From: Bacteroidales bacterium
Lineage (GTDB): Bacteria > Bacteroidota > Bacteroidia > Bacteroidales > FEN-979
NCBI GenBank assembly: GCA_023231005.1
Contig: JALNWG010000031.1
Span: 1-25,440, forward strand
Direction of reading: 5' to 3'
Length of the DNA: 25,440 bases
Shown piece after piece: positions 24,238 through 25,440 of the stretch (position 1 is its first letter; each line of letters begins with the position of its first letter). The notes under the pieces were generated by a model, which was not told the DNA's origin, searched no databases, and was given only the letters and a program-made list of their open reading frames with translations. The position numbers were made by a program, and so were the translations under genes.

Positions 24238-24265
24238 CAAATATAATTTTTTAAACTTTAACCAA
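24238..24265 (-). promoter_or_regulatory. Promoter of the DUF3857 operon
   Basis: On the minus strand a TTG (24263-24265) is followed after 17 nt by TATATTTG (24238-24245), an exact TAnnTTTG. The predicted start of transcription is near 24231, about 50 nt before ATG 24182. Spacing fits the known Bacteroidota promoter layout. Confidence 0.6.
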
Positions 24266-24308
24266 TCTGATAAAATTACTTTCCTGGTCAAATTAATAAA
24301 AATTTTTG

Positions 24309-24316
24309 TAAATTTG
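24309..24316 (+). promoter_or_regulatory. -7 promoter element for tRNA-Pro
   Basis: TAAATTTG is an exact TAnnTTTG, followed by GCC. Transcription would start near 24322, about 29 nt before the tRNA. No good TTTG lies at the -33 position. Confidence 0.45.
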
Positions 24317-24323
24317 CCATTCG

Positions 24324-24347
24324 TTCTTTCAGCTTATTCTGAAAGAA
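24324..24347 (+). other. Hairpin in the tRNA-Pro leader
   Basis: TTCTTTCAG (24324-24332) and CTGAAAGAA (24339-24347) form a perfect 9-bp stem with a 6-nt loop. It ends 3 nt before the first base of the tRNA and starts about where transcription should start, so the 5' leader of the precursor would consist of little else. Confidence 0.55.
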
Positions 24348-24350
24348 TAT

Positions 24351-24424
24351 CGGGGCGTGGCGCAGTTGGCTAGCGTACTTGCATGGGGTGCAAGGGGTCG
24401 GAAGTTCGAGTCTTCTCGCCCCGA
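24351..24424 (+). tRNA. tRNA-Pro (anticodon GGG)
   Basis: A 74-base cloverleaf can be folded: acceptor stem CGGGGCG with CGCCCCG, a D-stem GCGC with GCGT (one G-T pair), an anticodon stem CTTGC with GCAAG and the 7-base loop ATGGGGT, a 5-base variable region, and a T arm GGAAG / TTCGAGT / CTTCT. The anticodon at loop positions 34-36 is GGG, followed by G37, so it reads Pro codons CCC and CCU. The C1-G72 pair at the end of the acceptor stem is characteristic of bacterial tRNA-Pro and supports the identity. The discriminator base is A and no CCA is encoded (the following bases are CAA), so CCA must be added afterwards. Confidence 0.95.
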
Positions 24425-24446
24425 CAAATAGTGCAAAACTTTTTCC

Positions 24447-24480
24447 AGGATCAATCTTCGTGATTAATTTTCCCGATCCT
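24447..24480 (+). terminator. Possible terminator downstream of tRNA-Pro
   Basis: AGGATC and GATCCT (24447-24452 and 24475-24480) form a 6-bp outer stem, with AATC and GATT (24453-24456, 24462-24465) as an inner stem around a TTCGT loop. No clean run of T follows, so it may be only a weak structure. It lies 22 nt after the tRNA. Confidence 0.25.
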
Positions 24481-24492
24481 TGTCTAAGGCTC

Positions 24493-24635
24493 CTCTAAGT
24501 CTTGTCTGACACTCTGTTCCTTTTCTTCAATCTTTCTTCAAACCTCGTTCAAACCTCGTTTAGACCTCATTCAGACCTCATTCAGACCTCATTCAGTCTT
24601 TATTCAGTCCTCGTATAGTCTCTGTTCAGAGTCTG
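24493..24635. repeat. 11-bp tandem repeat array (consensus TTCAGACCTCA)
   Basis: Nine clear units run from 24537 to 24635, three of them TTCAGACCTCA-like in a row (24559-24591) and the others with one to a few changes, such as TTCAAACCTCG twice and TTCAGTCCTCG. Four more diverged units continue back to 24493. The register of 11 is kept throughout without a slip. On the minus strand each unit contains TGA (TCTGAATGAGG), so every frame there is closed; on the plus strand the repeat is open but follows no start. It lies 68 nt downstream of the tRNA gene. Confidence 0.75.
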
Positions 24636-24873
24636 TTCCAATTGAGTCGATCATATCATCCGTATTATTCCTGTTGGTGGCCTTCACTTGCCTGGTCCCC
24701 TGGTTCGTTGATTTATCTGGCAGTACCGGTATTTCACGACTGTTTCGTGTCGAAATACACGATAAACTGGCATCGATTTTTTTGTTTTACATTTTCTGAA
24801 AAGAGCCAAAGGACAGAAAAGTTGTATATTCGCCCTTTATATTCAATTGGGTACCAATAATTATATTTTCGAA

Positions 24874-24957
24874 ATGTTAGAAAAAATCAACAAGCACAAA
24901 TGGTGGATAATATTATCCATTGGACTTGCTATGCTTCTTTACGTAGTTCTTACTTGA
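24874..24957 (+). CDS. Possible 27-residue single-pass membrane protein
   Basis: A short frame from ATG 24874 to TGA 24957 encodes 27 residues. Residues 1-9 are polar and basic (MLEKINKHK), followed by a hydrophobic stretch WWIILSIGLAMLLYVVLT of about 18 residues ending at the C-terminus. This is the shape of a tiny bacterial inner-membrane protein with a cytoplasmic N-terminus. A near-perfect -7 element (TATATTCG, 24825-24832) would start transcription about 36 nt upstream. I know no homologue, and a chance frame of this length with this pattern cannot be excluded, though the positive N-terminus and hydrophobic C-terminus are suggestive. Confidence 0.4.
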   Translation: MLEKINKHKWWIILSIGLAMLLYVVLT

Positions 24958-25284
24958 TTGGATTCAGGGAATCGCGACGTGATAGGTTTTCGGTGTGGTC
25001 ATTCCAAGTACGGTAGGTAGCCAAAACGCCAGGGCCGAACACAAGAAAAGAGATAATGAGAAGAAGGGCATTAGAGCACGAACGGAAAGCAACCTTTCCT
25101 TTTCACGCGGAACAATGCCGCCCGTAACCGGGATCCAGGTCACAGGAATAATTGTTGGAAGAATTGAACATTTGCTAAATTTGCTTGACGCAATAAGATA
25201 CTCATAAACGGAGTTGCGCAACCAGATCATGACCAATGAAGATCCCCCAACAAAGGATAGTTTTTTTGTTTACACCCGAATATT
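24958..25284. other. 327-nt stretch without a clear gene, upstream of the START-like gene
   Basis: The first 200 nt are richer in GC than other intergenic DNA here. A minus-strand frame (ATG 25230 to 24964) encodes 88 residues with one hydrophobic stretch (FFSLSLFLCSALAFWLP), but no promoter element or family supports it. A 5-bp hairpin (GATTC-AGG-GAATC) lies just after the small ORF. The promoter of the START-like gene is at 25152-25183. Confidence 0.4.
25152..25183 (+). promoter_or_regulatory. Promoter of the START-like gene
   Basis: A TTGTTG (25152-25157) is followed after 18 nt by TAAATTTG (25176-25183), an exact TAnnTTTG, continuing GC. Transcription would start near 25190, leaving a leader of about 95 nt before ATG 25285. 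Confidence 0.6.
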
Positions 25285-25440
25285 ATGAGACATTACCGGT
25301 TTCACTATATTTTATTGTTTTTTTTGGTACTGGTCCTTTCATTTTCAGTAACAGCCCAAACCTGGAACTTTGTCAAAGAAAAGGATGGTATAAAATTATA
25401 TACACAAAAGGAGACCGGGAAGTCCCTGAAATCCTATAAA
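25285..25440 (+). CDS. Exported START-domain-like lipid-binding protein (partial)
   Basis: The frame starts with ATG 25285 and is still open at the window end (52 codons). Residues 1-24 form a signal peptide: RHYRFHY, then a hydrophobic core ILLFFLVLVLSFSV, and a T-A-Q cleavage site typical of Bacteroidota. The mature start, TWNFVKEKDGIKLYTQKETG, follows the pattern of the N-terminal strand of START-domain (StAR-related lipid transfer) proteins, where W-x-x-x-K-x-x-D-G-I-x-V-Y is common. An exported START protein would bind a lipid or hydrophobic ligand in the periplasm. The rest of the domain, which is usually about 200 residues, lies outside the window, so the call rests on a short segment and the function is tentative. 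Confidence 0.6.
   Translation, partial: MRHYRFHYILLFFLVLVLSFSVTAQTWNFVKEKDGIKLYTQKETGKSLKSYK

Larger units (their letters stand above)
24425..24873. other. 449-nt non-coding stretch after tRNA-Pro
   Basis: No convincing gene is present. It holds the weak hairpin at 24447-24480, the 11-bp array (24493-24635) and another stem-loop at 24729-24758 (GTATTT + CACGA, loop CTGTT, TCGTG + AAATAC, with a 3-nt bulge), followed about 18 nt later by a run of seven T (24777-24783). A plus-strand frame at 24642-24860 (72 codons) has no family resemblance or clear start context. The last part holds TATATTCG (24825-24832), one mismatch from a -7 element, upstream of the small ORF. Confidence 0.5.

Noticed and set aside
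24351..24640. Integration site (att) at tRNA-Pro
   Set aside because: No integrase, no duplicated tRNA 3' end in the 1 kb downstream, and the 11-bp repeat does not match the tRNA sequence.
24642..24860. Plus-strand frame of 72 codons downstream of the 11-bp array
   Set aside because: Rich in Trp, Tyr, Ser and Cys without any known family, no promoter element, and it overlaps a stem-loop; composition is that of translated non-coding DNA.
25236..25439. Plus-strand frame of 67 codons at the right end
   Set aside because: It overlaps the START-like gene in another frame; the latter has a signal peptide, a family-like mature sequence and a good promoter, so this one is a shadow.

Overview
The window looks like a chromosomal segment of a Bacteroidota bacterium, most likely of the Bacteroidales or a close relative. 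Three things point there. At least nine transcription units are preceded by the Bacteroidota -7 promoter element TAnnTTTG. Several genes belong to families typical of that phylum (DUF3822, DUF2795, the short AMP nucleosidase, single-chain PurL, paired DUF3857 proteins, and signal peptides ending in A-Q). Base composition is moderately AT-rich, with few clear Shine-Dalgarno sites. The content is mostly housekeeping. I see no phage, transposase, CRISPR array or complete defence system.

Layout. 1-2000: the end of a sensor histidine kinase, a small secreted protein on the opposite strand, a GNAT acetyltransferase, and a small membrane protein whose 3' end overlaps the acetyltransferase. 2000-6000 (+): a class I aminotransferase, GTP-dependent PEP carboxykinase, a PduO-type cobalamin adenosyltransferase and a DUF2795 protein, i.e. 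amino-acid, gluconeogenic and B12 functions. 6000-9220 (-): a probable operon of an orphan HsdR N-terminal domain protein, a DUF4010 membrane protein, DUF3822 and rsmD. It is divergent from 9294-11112 (+), AMP nucleosidase and DNA polymerase III delta (holA). 11113-20144 (-): a long co-directional run trxB, purL, an SDR oxidoreductase and two tandem long-chain acyl-CoA synthetases, with gaps of 2-36 nt. 20333-24182 (-): two exported DUF3857/transglutaminase-like proteins that overlap by 8 nt. 24351-25440 (+): tRNA-Pro(GGG), a largely non-coding stretch with an 11-bp tandem array, a possible 27-aa membrane protein, and the start of an exported START-domain-like protein.

The most unusual signal is a set of short degenerate tandem repeats at eight places, with units of 7, 8 or 11 bp. 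They lie at gene ends, in intergenic gaps and twice inside purL. Nearly every family carries a stop triplet (TAA, TAG or TGA) on one strand. None of the periods is a multiple of 3, so a few consecutive units can present stops in all three frames. Where a repeat lies inside purL, it is either in the stop-free orientation or its in-frame unit reads TGG instead of TAG. One array, after the PEP carboxykinase gene, occurs in inverted copies that form an apparent intrinsic terminator, and the loop of that hairpin contains a perfect -7 promoter element for the next gene. These repeats are the best candidates here for something undescribed.

All functional calls are from sequence reading and memory of the families; no searches were run.
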